This document shows, in pieces, positions 1 through 5,747 of a DNA stretch of 6,178 nt; position 1 is the first letter of the stretch, and every line of letters starts with the position of its first letter. The notes beneath the pieces are model-generated. The model was not told the origin of the DNA and searched no databases. It was given only the letters and a program-made list of their open reading frames with translations. The DNA comes from Firmicutes bacterium CAG:475. GTDB taxonomy: Bacteria > Bacillota > Clostridia > Christensenellales > CAG-917. The stretch lies in assembly GCA_000434435.1 (NCBI GenBank), contig FR895529.1, positions 1-6,178 of the forward strand, written 5' to 3'. Both the position numbers and the translations under genes were made by a program.

Positions 1-58
1 CGCCGGGTTGCTCGCGCGTTAATTCGGGTGCGTTTTTGGAGGACAATTCAACGTCGAA
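1..58. other. Unassigned sequence left of the methyltransferase fragment
   Basis: Similarity to the intact methyltransferase stops near position 59, and what follows to the window edge is unassigned. On the minus strand one frame stays open to position 1 and reads KKFDVELSSKNAPELTREQP, a different frame from the methyltransferase fragment. No family is recognised and there is no ribosome binding site, so it may be part of a neighbouring gene cut by the window edge or simply non-coding. Confidence 0.3.
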
Positions 59-431
59 TTTCTTGTCCGTTTTTCACGTCGACGTACATTTTCAGTCCGT
101 TTTCGTCTGCGACGATTTTGTCGGGAACTTCGCCGTACAAAACGCCCGTGCGCTCTTCAAGTCCTTCTTTTTGGCGGACGGCAACGTCGCTGCGTTCGTA
201 TATACCTTTGGGGGCAAATACTTTGACAAGGCTGTCAACGATTGTGTCCTTTTGTTTGTCGATACCAAGCGACAAAAACTGGCACACGAGATAATCGTCG
301 TATTTGTCAACTATCAGCGCAGGCAGGTTGTCCGCTTCGGCAAAGATCGCGCGATAACAGTTGTCATAGCCCAAAGCTGTGCGAGAAGCTTTTGCTTGAG
401 TTATGCGCTCGATATAAAGGTTTTCGCCGTC
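59..431 (-). pseudogene. Internal fragment of an RlmI-type rRNA methyltransferase gene (inverted partial duplicate)
   Basis: Read on the minus strand, this stretch encodes the counterpart of residues 74-196 of the intact methyltransferase at 1948-3114, aligned without gaps (position p here matches 2598 minus p). It starts directly after the acetyltransferase stop codon with DGENLYIERITQAK and ends after DVKNGQ, where the frame runs into EIRR and a TGA stop (48-50). It lacks the N-terminal PUA portion and the whole catalytic Rossmann domain, including the SAM-binding motif, the DPPAF motif and the catalytic cysteine, so it cannot be an active methyltransferase. Positions 175-421 are identical to the intact gene; 59-174 carry about 14 differences, several changing the protein (GIEERTGVLF to GLEERTGVLY). 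It has no start site of its own: the first ATG-like start in frame (374) has no ribosome binding site. Confidence 0.9.
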
Positions 432-1088
432 TTATTTAAGCAGATTTTCGGCATCGTCGAAGTTTGTTTGCACCGCCTTGAACACGTCCGAAAGACGCTT
501 GCCGTCCACAAAGCAATGGTTGACCGTTATGTTCAAAAGCATGACGCATTTGCCGTTTTCCTCGCGATATTTGTCCCAACATACTCTTGCGCACGAAGAG
601 GATTCGTAGTTGTTGTCGGGAAGTGGATGCGAAAAAGATTCCACGCTTATCCACGGCAAACAAGTGATATAATAATCGTCGAAACCGCTTGCGTCGTTGT
701 ATTGATCATCAAAAGACGTTTGCGATTTTTTCTCCTCGATTATTCTTCGCGTTTCGTTGTAAAAGCCCTGATAATCGTCTATCATTTTGAAGCCGGCATT
801 TGCAAATCTGCCCGAATCCGTCATCACGGTGAAAGTGGGATTTATCACGTCGTACAAACGGATTTCGCCTCCAACCTCGCGCATACGCATTTCGGGCACG
901 GAGTTGAGTGCCTTTGTGACGAGATAGAGCGTATTGGCAAAAAAACTCGTCTTTTTCTCTTTCGAAACGCGGACAAGCTCGCTTACGTCAACTTTGACGT
1001 TCATGCCGTAACACGGATTTGAAAAGGTGCGGAACCATGCATACTGCGACGGATTTTCAAGCTCTTCCACTCTATATGTTTTGTACAT
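432..1088 (-). CDS. CatA-like (type A chloramphenicol acetyltransferase family) O-acetyltransferase
   Basis: The 218-residue protein matches the usual length of type A chloramphenicol acetyltransferases, trimeric cytosolic enzymes that transfer acetyl from acetyl-CoA to a hydroxyl group. The family signature is visible: near the C-terminus NHCFVDGKRLSDVF carries the HxxxDG motif, with His191 in the position of the catalytic base and Asp195 as structural aspartate (classical form HHAVCDG). LPWISVESFSHP (residues 144-155) corresponds to the family's PWxSFTSF strand. The N-terminal MYKTYRVEEL...YAWFRTF region is also typical. It is the second gene of an operon with the cytidylate kinase-like gene: the gap is 24 bp and contains AAAAGGA about 14 nt before the ATG. 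The sequence is far from the classical resistance enzymes as far as memory allows, so chloramphenicol resistance is not certain. The stop codon is followed in frame by the methyltransferase fragment. Confidence 0.88.
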   Translation of the reverse strand: MYKTYRVEELENPSQYAWFRTFSNPCYGMNVKVDVSELVRVSKEKKTSFFANTLYLVTKALNSVPEMRMREVGGEIRLYDVINPTFTVMTDSGRFANAGFKMIDDYQGFYNETRRIIEEKKSQTSFDDQYNDASGFDDYYITCLPWISVESFSHPLPDNNYESSSCARVCWDKYREENGKCVMLLNITVNHCFVDGKRLSDVFKAVQTNFDDAENLLK

Positions 1089-1112
1089 ATGCCTTTATTT
1101 TGTCCTTTTCGT

Positions 1113-1733
1113 TTATTCCTGCTCGTCGAATCTCAAATACGCTTCTTTGAGAATTTTGGCACAGTTTTCCACTCCGATCGCCGACGTATTGAGTGTGATA
1201 TGATAGTTTTTGGCATCTCCCCACTCGCTGTCGGTGTAATAGCGATAGTGTCTTGCTCTCATACGGTCGTTTTCTTTAATCATGCGCTCGGCTTTCTTTT
1301 GGTCGTCGGTGCGCTTGAACACTTTTATTATGCGCTCCACCCTCGACGGCATATCCGCGTGGATAAACACGTTGAGGCATTTGCACTTGTCTTTGAGCAC
1401 GTAATCGGCGCAACGACCTACGATGACGCACGCGCCTTGTTTTGCGATTTTCTCTATTGCGTCCGCTTCGCATGCGTAAATCTTCGATTCGACGTTTTCG
1501 AAGTTGGAGACGAGATTTCCGCCCCACATGCCTGCCGTAAACGCAACGGATGACAAACCTTTCATCTTCTGTTCGTTTTCTTTGATAAACTCTTGCGCAA
1601 AGCCCGAATCCTCGGACGCCATCGCAATGATTTCCTTGTCGTAAAAGGGAATACCCAGCTCGTCCGCAAGCAATTTGCCCACAAACCTTCCGCCGCTGCC
1701 GTACTCTCTTGATATTGTGATAATCGTGTTCAT
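1113..1733 (-). CDS. Cytidylate kinase-like family protein
   Basis: This 206-residue protein belongs to the cytidylate kinase-like P-loop family (Cytidylate_kin2 type), common in Firmicutes and usually of unknown exact substrate. The N-terminus TISREYGSGGRFVGKLLAD (residues 6-24) is the nucleotide-binding loop region in the form typical of the family. ACVIVGRCADYVL (101-113) is the second conserved block, and RMRARHYRYYTDSEWGDAKN (157-176) followed by YHITLNTSAIG is the characteristic C-terminal segment. It would act in the cytosol, transferring phosphate from ATP to a nucleoside monophosphate or another small molecule; true CMP kinase activity is not established for this subfamily. The start is well supported: GGAAGGAGG lies 4 nt before the ATG. 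It is the first gene of the operon leading into the CatA-like gene and is driven by the minus-strand promoter at 1777-1805. Confidence 0.9.
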   Translation of the reverse strand: MNTIITISREYGSGGRFVGKLLADELGIPFYDKEIIAMASEDSGFAQEFIKENEQKMKGLSSVAFTAGMWGGNLVSNFENVESKIYACEADAIEKIAKQGACVIVGRCADYVLKDKCKCLNVFIHADMPSRVERIIKVFKRTDDQKKAERMIKENDRMRARHYRYYTDSEWGDAKNYHITLNTSAIGVENCAKILKEAYLRFDEQE

Positions 1734-1776
1734 ATGCCCTCCTTCCGAGCGAAAACGCCACGTTTTTCTTTATTTA

Positions 1777-1805
1777 ATTATCCGCCATTTCGATATGTTC
1801 GTCAA
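1777..1805 (-). promoter_or_regulatory. Sigma-A type promoter of the cytidylate kinase-like/CatA-like operon
   Basis: On the minus strand TTGACG (1800-1805) and GATAAT (1777-1782) are separated by exactly 17 bp, close to the TTGACA-N17-TATAAT consensus. Transcription would begin near 1770, giving a leader of about 37 nt before the RBS and ATG at 1733. It faces away from the methyltransferase promoter. Confidence 0.7.
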
Positions 1806-1891
1806 TACGCATTTTTAAAAAAGCGTTTATTTTTGTCCGATTTTCGTCATTTCTAACAATAAAATTCGGGTTTTGCCCTATCCCGTCTTTA

Positions 1892-1920
1892 TTGACTTTT
1901 ACGCTGCAAAAAACTATAAT
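1892..1920 (+). promoter_or_regulatory. Sigma-A type promoter of the methyltransferase gene
   Basis: TTGACT (1892-1897) and a perfect TATAAT (1915-1920) are separated by 17 bp. Transcription would start near 1927, leaving a leader of about 20 nt that contains GAGGT (1938-1942), 5 nt before the ATG at 1948. This fixes the start codon of the gene. Confidence 0.82.
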
Positions 1921-1947
1921 TGACGCATCAACACTGCGAGGTACTTT

Positions 1948-3114
1948 ATGCCATACACGGTATATCTCAAAAAAGGCGAGGAAAAACGCGTGCTTCAAGG
2001 GCACAGTTGGGTGTACGCAAACGAAGTCGCGCGCATAGACGGCAAGGACAAAAACGGCTCTTTGGCAACCGTTTGCGCATACGACGGAAAATTTATCGGC
2101 AAAGGCTATATTAACCACCTTTCAAAAATTCTAGTCCGCATATTCATTCGCGACGAAAATCAAATCGACGACGAAGACCTTTATATCGAGCGCATAACTC
2201 AAGCAAAAGCTTCTCGCACAGCTTTGGGCTATGACAACTGTTATCGCGCGATCTTTGCCGAAGCGGACAACCTGCCTGCGCTGATAGTTGACAAATACGA
2301 CGATTATCTCGTGTGCCAGTTTTTGTCGCTTGGTATCGACAAACAAAAGGACACAATCGTTGACAGCCTTGTCAAAGTATTTGCCCCCAAAGGTATATAC
2401 GAACGCAGCGACGTTGCCGTCCGTCAAAAAGAAGGAATTGAAGAGCGCACGGGCGTTTTGTTTGGCGAAGTTCCCGACAAAATCGTCATCACGGAAAACG
2501 GACTGAAAATGTCCGTTGACGTCAAAAACGGACAAAAAACCGGTTATTTTCTCGACCAGAAAGAAAACCGACTTGCCGCGCGCAGATACGCAAAAGGCAG
2601 AGTTTTGGACTGTTTTTGCAACAGCGGCGGTTTTTCAGTCAACTGCGCACTGTCGGCAGACGAAGTCGTTGCTTGCGACATCTCGAAAACCGCACTTTCA
2701 AACGTCGAAGAAAACGCCTCTCTGAACGGTTTTACAAACATAAAAACCAAGTGCGCCGATGTTTTCGACGCATTGCGAGAGTACAAAAACAACGGCGAAA
2801 AATTCGACCTCGTTATTCTCGATCCTCCCGCATTCTGCAAGAGCGCAAGCGAAGTCAAGGACGCATACAGAGGCTACAAAGACATCAATGTGCTGGGCAT
2901 GAAACTTGTAAAAAGCGGCGGATACCTCATATCGTCGTCTTGCTCGCACTATATGACTTTTCCACTTTTTGAAAAAATGCTTGTGGAAAGCGCAAAAGAA
3001 AGCGGCAAAATCGTACGCACGGTTGAGATAAAATCGCAAGCACCCGACCATCCGTCACTTCTCTGCGCCGAAGAAACGCAATACTTAAAATTTTTCGTTT
3101 TGCAAGTTATGTAA
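1948..3114 (+). CDS. rlmI: Class I SAM-dependent rRNA methyltransferase, RlmI/RlmK type (PUA plus Rossmann domain)
   Basis: The 388-residue protein has the length and layout of E. coli RlmI, which makes 5-methylcytosine in 23S rRNA. Residues about 2-70 (LKKGEEKRVLQGHSWVYANE...) form the N-terminal PUA RNA-binding domain; a central domain follows to about 190. GQKTGYFLDQKENR (195-208) is the family hallmark preceding the Rossmann fold. RVLDCFCNSGGFSV (218-231) is the SAM-binding loop, the acidic residue of motif II is Asp244, LDPPAF (291-296) is motif IV, and SSSCSHYM (329-336) carries the likely catalytic Cys332. All key residues are present, so the enzyme should be active. It is the only plus-strand gene here, with its own promoter and RBS. 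Its residues 74-196 are duplicated in inverted orientation at 59-431. The symbol is given at family level; the exact target base is not shown by the sequence. Confidence 0.92.
   Translation: MPYTVYLKKGEEKRVLQGHSWVYANEVARIDGKDKNGSLATVCAYDGKFIGKGYINHLSKILVRIFIRDENQIDDEDLYIERITQAKASRTALGYDNCYRAIFAEADNLPALIVDKYDDYLVCQFLSLGIDKQKDTIVDSLVKVFAPKGIYERSDVAVRQKEGIEERTGVLFGEVPDKIVITENGLKMSVDVKNGQKTGYFLDQKENRLAARRYAKGRVLDCFCNSGGFSVNCALSADEVVACDISKTALSNVEENASLNGFTNIKTKCADVFDALREYKNNGEKFDLVILDPPAFCKSASEVKDAYRGYKDINVLGMKLVKSGGYLISSSCSHYMTFPLFEKMLVESAKESGKIVRTVEIKSQAPDHPSLLCAEETQYLKFFVLQVM
2167..2539 (+). repeat. Right arm of the large inverted repeat (inside the methyltransferase gene)
   Basis: This part of the methyltransferase gene is repeated in reverse orientation at 59-431. 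Positions 2177-2423 (247 bp) match 421-175 perfectly by base-by-base reading; 2424-2537 matches with about 14 substitutions and no indels. The arms enclose both minus-strand genes and both divergent promoters. Confidence 0.92.
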
Positions 3115-3123
3115 AACGCTTGC

Positions 3124-3171
3124 GATTTTTAACTTGTATGATTTTTAACTTGTATGATTTTCAACTTGTAT
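3124..3171 (+). repeat. Three tandem 16-bp repeats
   Basis: Three head-to-tail copies of GATTTTTAACTTGTAT lie at 3124-3139, 3140-3155 and 3156-3171; the third has C in place of the seventh base. They begin 9 bp after the methyltransferase stop codon, and the last copy runs into the left inverted repeat of the GNAT unit. No function is evident; they resemble a slippage-prone minisatellite. Confidence 0.9.
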
Positions 3172-3211
3172 AAAAACAAACGCGCACCGAAAAGCGCAGT
3201 TCCCATAGGGA
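3166..3211 (+). repeat. Left imperfect inverted repeat flanking the GNAT unit
   Basis: The outer block TTGTATAAAAACAAACGCGC (3166-3185) matches the reverse complement of 3898-3917 at 18 of 20 positions. After a 12-bp spacer the inner block AGTTCCCATAGGGA (3198-3211) matches the reverse complement of 3875-3888 at 13 of 14 positions. Order and orientation of both blocks are conserved, so chance is unlikely. The inner block also contains a small palindrome (3200-3212). Confidence 0.75.
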
Positions 3212-3232
3212 ATGAAAAAAACGAATAACGAT

Positions 3233-3269
3233 AAAGAACTCTCGAATAAATTGTTCGAGAGTTCTTTTT
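3233..3269 (+). terminator. Rho-independent terminator, probably bidirectional
   Basis: A perfect 14-bp stem, AAAGAACTCTCGAA (3233-3246) with TTCGAGAGTTCTTT (3254-3267), closes a 7-nt loop and runs into TTTTT on the plus strand. It would stop transcripts of the methyltransferase gene, about 120 bp after its stop codon. On the opposite strand it lies 30 bp beyond the GNAT stop codon and can also serve that gene, although the U-tract there is mostly within the stem. Confidence 0.88.
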
Positions 3270-3298
3270 GCTTGTAATTAAGTAAGCTAAATTGGAAT

Positions 3299-3745
3299 TT
3301 ATGGGTGCAAAACAAATACTTGATTGGGGTAACCAAATTCTTCTGTCAATTCGCCTTCCTGAAATCCAAATTTTCTGTACAGCGCCCTTGCTGCAATCCC
3401 TTTTTCATCATTTTCACGAAACGTTGACACCGTGATTTCCCGGCTTACATCCAATTCATTCAGCACTTTTCTCAAGAGGATCGAAGCAATACCCTGCCTT
3501 CGATGCTCAGGATCCACAGCCAAACAACAAATCATGTTCTTGTTGCGCGAAAAAAGAAGAACACCAATGATTGTTCCCTGGCTTTTGACGCATAATGCCT
3601 GTTTTTTATTCATGAACTTCAGTACGGTTTGTTTATGCTCCTCTATACACTCTTCCGTTTCAAGTCCCGGAAAATTCCAACTGACCTTTCTAACAAGCTG
3701 CATCCACGAATTGATACAGGTGCTTTTTCCAAACACGGCTTCCAT
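3299..3745 (-). CDS. GNAT family N-acetyltransferase
   Basis: The 148-residue protein is a compact single-domain GNAT enzyme, using acetyl-CoA to acetylate an amine or N-terminus; the substrate cannot be told. Motif A is clear: MICCLAVDPEHRRQGIASIL (71-90) gives strand beta4 and the RRQGIA pyrophosphate-binding loop for CoA. ALYRKFGFQEGE (121-132) is the typical C-terminal motif B. The N-terminal SWMQLVRKVSWNFPGLETEE region and KKQALCVKSQGTIIGVLLFSR (47-67) form the usual first helices and strands. The start at 3745 is supported by AGAGG about 8 nt upstream, and a promoter lies 38-67 bp before the ATG. The gene, its promoter and its terminator form a stand-alone unit enclosed by the inverted repeats at 3166-3211 and 3875-3917, suggesting acquisition as a cassette. 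Confidence 0.9.
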   Translation of the reverse strand: MEAVFGKSTCINSWMQLVRKVSWNFPGLETEECIEEHKQTVLKFMNKKQALCVKSQGTIIGVLLFSRNKNMICCLAVDPEHRRQGIASILLRKVLNELDVSREITVSTFRENDEKGIAARALYRKFGFQEGELTEEFGYPNQVFVLHP

Positions 3746-3783
3746 CTCATTTACCTCTACAAATTATTGTTTATCGCTCTGTT

Positions 3784-3812
3784 ATTATACAATAAATAAA
3801 CGAACCGGTAAA
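3784..3812 (-). promoter_or_regulatory. Promoter of the GNAT gene
   Basis: On the minus strand TTTACC (3807-3812, 4 of 6 consensus bases) and a perfect TATAAT (3784-3789) are separated by 17 bp. Transcription would start near 3777, about 30 nt before the start codon and its RBS. Confidence 0.65.
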
Positions 3813-3818
3813 GCAGAA

Positions 3819-3850
3819 GCGCACTCACCTTGCTGCAAGGTATAGTGCGC
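3819..3850. other. Interrupted hairpin upstream of the GNAT promoter
   Basis: GCGCACT (3819-3825) pairs with AGTGCGC (3844-3850), and inside it CCTTG (3828-3832) pairs with CAAGG (3836-3840) around a 3-nt loop. It lies just upstream of the GNAT -35 box. It has no U-tract on either strand, so it is not an obvious terminator; it could be an operator-like site or a remnant of a repeat element. Confidence 0.55.
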
Positions 3851-3874
3851 TATACTTATTATTTTGTGGTAAAA

Positions 3875-3917
3875 TCCTTATGGGAACTACGGTAACGGCG
3901 CGTTTGTTTTTTTGCAA
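3875..3917 (-). repeat. Right imperfect inverted repeat flanking the GNAT unit
   Basis: This is the partner of 3166-3211 in opposite orientation. On the minus strand it reads TTGCAAAAAAACAAACGCGC (3917-3898), a 9-nt spacer, then AGTTCCCATAAGGA (3888-3875). The matched blocks agree at 31 of 34 positions. The two repeats delimit a unit of about 750 bp holding only the GNAT gene with its signals. No target-site duplication was recognised outside the repeats. Confidence 0.75.
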
Positions 3918-4034
3918 TCTTCCGCAACTGCGTGCAAAGCACACCATATCGCTCTGCAATGCGAGCTTATCTCACTTGCGCACAGCGCAAATATTGCTAT
4001 AACTAACGTGTAATAAACCGTGCCTTAGGCACAA
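3918..4034 (-). other. Hairpin-rich intergenic segment downstream of mscS
   Basis: Four short inverted repeats follow one another: GTGC-AAA-GCAC (3932-3942), GCTC...GAGC (3951-3966), TTGCGC-ACA-GCGCAA (3976-3990) and GTGCC-TTA-GGCAC (4020-4032). The last sits immediately beyond the mscS stop codon and may act as a weak transcript end, although it is followed only by GGTTTATT. The series could be a structured 3' region of the mscS transcript or decayed repeat units. No open reading frame, tRNA or recognised RNA family was seen. Confidence 0.5.
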
Positions 4035-4892
4035 TTATGCGACGGCATCGTCGCTTTTTGTCGTTGCGTCGCTGACGACGTGTACGTCGAGTTGGTTGAA
4101 AGGTATCGTGATACCGTTTTCGTCAAACGCTTTCTTCACGTTTTCAATCATATCGAAATTGACCGTCCAATAGTCAGCGTTTTTGCACCATACTTTTGCG
4201 GAAATATCAATGCTGCTCGAACTTTGTGCCGATACGCGAACGGACGGTTCGGGATCTTTGAGAACAAGCTCGTTGGCATCGCAGACTTTTCTGATTATGG
4301 TTTTTGCTTTTTCAAAGTCATCCGAATAGGATATTGAAAATTTGAGGTCCACTCTGCGCAAATCTTTTTCGGAGAAATTTACGACTTCGCTGGTGGAAAG
4401 TTTGCCGTTCGGCAGATACACGACCTTGTTGTCCGTTGTGCGAAGCCTGGTGTGGCAAATGCGAATATCCTCGACTGTCCCCTCATATCCGCATGCCTGA
4501 ATGTAGTCGTCGTCCTTGAAAGGTCTTGTAATGAGGATAAGCACGCCGCCCGCAAAGTTTGAGAGTGTGCCGTTGATTGCGAGTCCTACGCCGACGCCCA
4601 ACGACGCTATCAGTGCTGTGATTGCGCTCGTGTCGATACCCACATAACTTATAAGTCCCAACACAACAAGCACTTTAAGTCCCACTTTTACCACGTAACT
4701 GACGGTTTTGTAAATCGTTTTGTCAATCTTCTTGTTTTCCGCGACTTTCTTGTCCGCACGCTTTGCGATTTTTTTGCTCAGCCAATTGATGAGCGCAAAC
4801 GACACGATCATAATCGCAATCGCAATGAGCAACTTGATCCCTGTGTTTGTGAGCCAGTCCTGCACGGTTTGCCACACTTGTTGCCAATCCAT
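4035..4892 (-). CDS. mscS: Small-conductance mechanosensitive channel, MscS family
   Basis: The 285-residue protein is almost the same length as E. coli MscS (286). These inner-membrane heptameric channels open under membrane tension and release solutes during hypo-osmotic shock. Three transmembrane helices are visible at about 19-38, 64-84 and 87-125; the third is the Gly/Ala-rich pore helix ASLGVGVGLAINGTLSNFAG, followed by RPFKDDDYIQ. The beta domain contains GTVEDIRICHTRLRTTDNKVVYLPNGKL (138-165), the classic family segment, and the C-terminal alpha/beta cage domain ends in PFNQLDVHV. The start at 4892 is chosen over the upstream in-frame start at 4991 because AGGAGA lies 8 nt before it, the promoter lies between the two, and homologues begin in this way. 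It is a single-gene unit, isolated from its neighbours by non-coding segments. Confidence 0.95.
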   Translation of the reverse strand: MDWQQVWQTVQDWLTNTGIKLLIAIAIMIVSFALINWLSKKIAKRADKKVAENKKIDKTIYKTVSYVVKVGLKVLVVLGLISYVGIDTSAITALIASLGVGVGLAINGTLSNFAGGVLILITRPFKDDDYIQACGYEGTVEDIRICHTRLRTTDNKVVYLPNGKLSTSEVVNFSEKDLRRVDLKFSISYSDDFEKAKTIIRKVCDANELVLKDPEPSVRVSAQSSSSIDISAKVWCKNADYWTVNFDMIENVKKAFDENGITIPFNQLDVHVVSDATTKSDDAVA

Positions 4893-4959
4893 AATGTAAA
4901 TCTCCTGTATTTTGAAGTTTTCTTTGTATAAACGCAAATAGATTGCGCATCGACAAGTG

Positions 4960-4988
4960 ATTATACCCTCAACCGCCGCTTTTAGCAA
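4960..4988 (-). promoter_or_regulatory. Promoter of mscS
   Basis: On the minus strand TTGCTA (4983-4988) and a perfect TATAAT (4960-4965) are 17 bp apart. Transcription would start near 4953, giving a leader of about 60 nt with AGGAGA close to its end. Its position excludes the upstream alternative start codon at 4991. Confidence 0.7.
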
Positions 4989-5074
4989 CACAAAGTTTCA
5001 ACTTGGCAAAAACAACTCATGAATACATCCGCTTGTTGTCAAAACGCTTGTTTTTCAACACCGATTAAATTCTT

Positions 5075-5099
5075 AAAAAATCCGCACCAACCGGCACGG
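5075..5099 (-). terminator. Rho-independent terminator of the membrane protein gene
   Basis: On the minus strand CCGTGCC (5099-5093), loop GGTT and GGTGCGG (5088-5082) form a 7-bp stem with two G-U pairs, followed by ATTTTTT (5081-5075). It lies about 70 bp after the stop codon at 5169. The remaining sequence to the mscS promoter shows nothing else recognisable. Confidence 0.7.
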
Positions 5100-5168
5100 A
5101 ATAAGTTAAGAGTGCTTTCTATTGTTCGGGAATCATAACTTCGTCATATCGAGGGCTATACAAAATTT

Positions 5169-5726
5169 TTATATTTCGATCGACATATTTCTTATAAACC
5201 GCATTATATCCGTCGATCTGATATAGAAACGTATTTTGTTTTTTGAACCGCTTCTTCGCACAAATTGTTGATTGTCATAAAAAAACGATACCGAAATCTT
5301 TGCACCAAATGAATTTCTTCTCTTGTTATCATTTTGATTGACGGCAGACCAGCGCATATTCATTATACTGGGATCGTCAAACGATCTATAACAATATGCG
5401 TCAAGTAGTACGGCATCGGCAAGCCATAACCTGATTTTTTTCTTGTGATTCACTACTGTATAAATTGGATACATATATAAAAACAAAACAGCGAGTATTA
5501 TTAATGCATAAATTACAATTTCCGCAATTCTCTCTGAATTAATAATTATCATAACCCCACTTGCTAGTATACCCAAAAAGCAAATACAAAGCAAAATTAA
5601 CAAAACGATAAACTTTGGTTTCGAAATATTCTTTCCTCCCGATAATGTGGCTCTTATATCATTTTCGGTTATACTGTTTTTCTCCATTGTTTTGTTGTGT
5701 TTGAGATTTTGATTGTCTCCATACAT
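5169..5726 (-). CDS. Hypothetical two-helix membrane protein
   Basis: No family is recognised in this 185-residue protein. After a hydrophilic N-terminus of about 35 residues (GGKNISKPK precedes the membrane) come two strongly hydrophobic segments at about 39-62 (FIVLLILLCICFLGILASGV) and 66-90 (IAEIVIYALIILAVLFLYMY). The remaining 95 residues are polar and basic, begin with HKKKIRLWLADAVLLDAYCY, and look strand-rich (AKISVSFFYDNQQFVRRSG), suggesting a small cytosolic domain beneath a membrane hairpin. The gene is much more AT-rich than its neighbours, which hints at transfer. The start is uncertain: neither the ATG at 5726 nor the in-frame ATG at 5687 (MEKNSITEND) has a Shine-Dalgarno sequence. 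A promoter at 5772-5801 and a terminator at 5075-5099 make it a single-gene unit. Confidence 0.72.
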   Translation of the reverse strand: MYGDNQNLKHNKTMEKNSITENDIRATLSGGKNISKPKFIVLLILLCICFLGILASGVMIIINSERIAEIVIYALIILAVLFLYMYPIYTVVNHKKKIRLWLADAVLLDAYCYRSFDDPSIMNMRWSAVNQNDNKRRNSFGAKISVSFFYDNQQFVRRSGSKNKIRFYIRSTDIMRFIRNMSIEI

Positions 5727-5734
5727 ATGCTATT

Positions 5735-5747
5735 ATATTGTCAATAT
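5735..5747. promoter_or_regulatory. Small palindrome in the leader of the membrane protein gene
   Basis: ATATTG-T-CAATAT is a perfect 13-bp palindrome. It overlaps a second TATAAT-like box on the minus strand (5732-5737) and lies between the main promoter and the start codon. It could be an operator, but short AT-rich palindromes also arise by chance. Confidence 0.35.

Noticed and set aside
1..58. Continuation of the methyltransferase similarity beyond position 59
   Set aside because: A weak resemblance (QK..R, AR) can be forced with a one-codon gap and an in-frame stop, but identity drops to near background, so the homology is taken to end at about 59.
36..1022. Long plus-strand open frame of 328 codons
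   Set aside because: It begins with TTG without a fitting RBS and runs antisense to both the methyltransferase fragment and the CatA-like gene, whose conserved motifs are on the minus strand. It is a shadow frame.
1774..2118. Minus-strand open frame of 114 codons over the divergent promoter region
   Set aside because: It covers the start of the methyltransferase gene and both promoters, has no RBS and resembles no family.
2131..2535. Minus-strand open frame opposite the methyltransferase gene
   Set aside because: Its translation resembles the plus-strand shadow at the left arm only because the two arms are inverted copies; the coding evidence lies on the other strand.
4020..4032. GTGCCTTAGGCAC considered as an integron attC core
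   Set aside because: The paired R and L sites of an attC are not present and there is no integrase; it is a simple hairpin next to the mscS stop codon.
3112..5050. AAAACGCTTG occurs at 3112 and 5041 in direct orientation, as if flanking a larger insert
   Set aside because: A 10-bp repeat is expected several times by chance in a window of this size, and the surrounding bases do not extend the match convincingly.
5140..5160. ATAACTTCGT, which matches the first ten bases of a loxP arm
   Set aside because: The opposite arm is absent and no recombinase is nearby; a match of this length is expected by chance.
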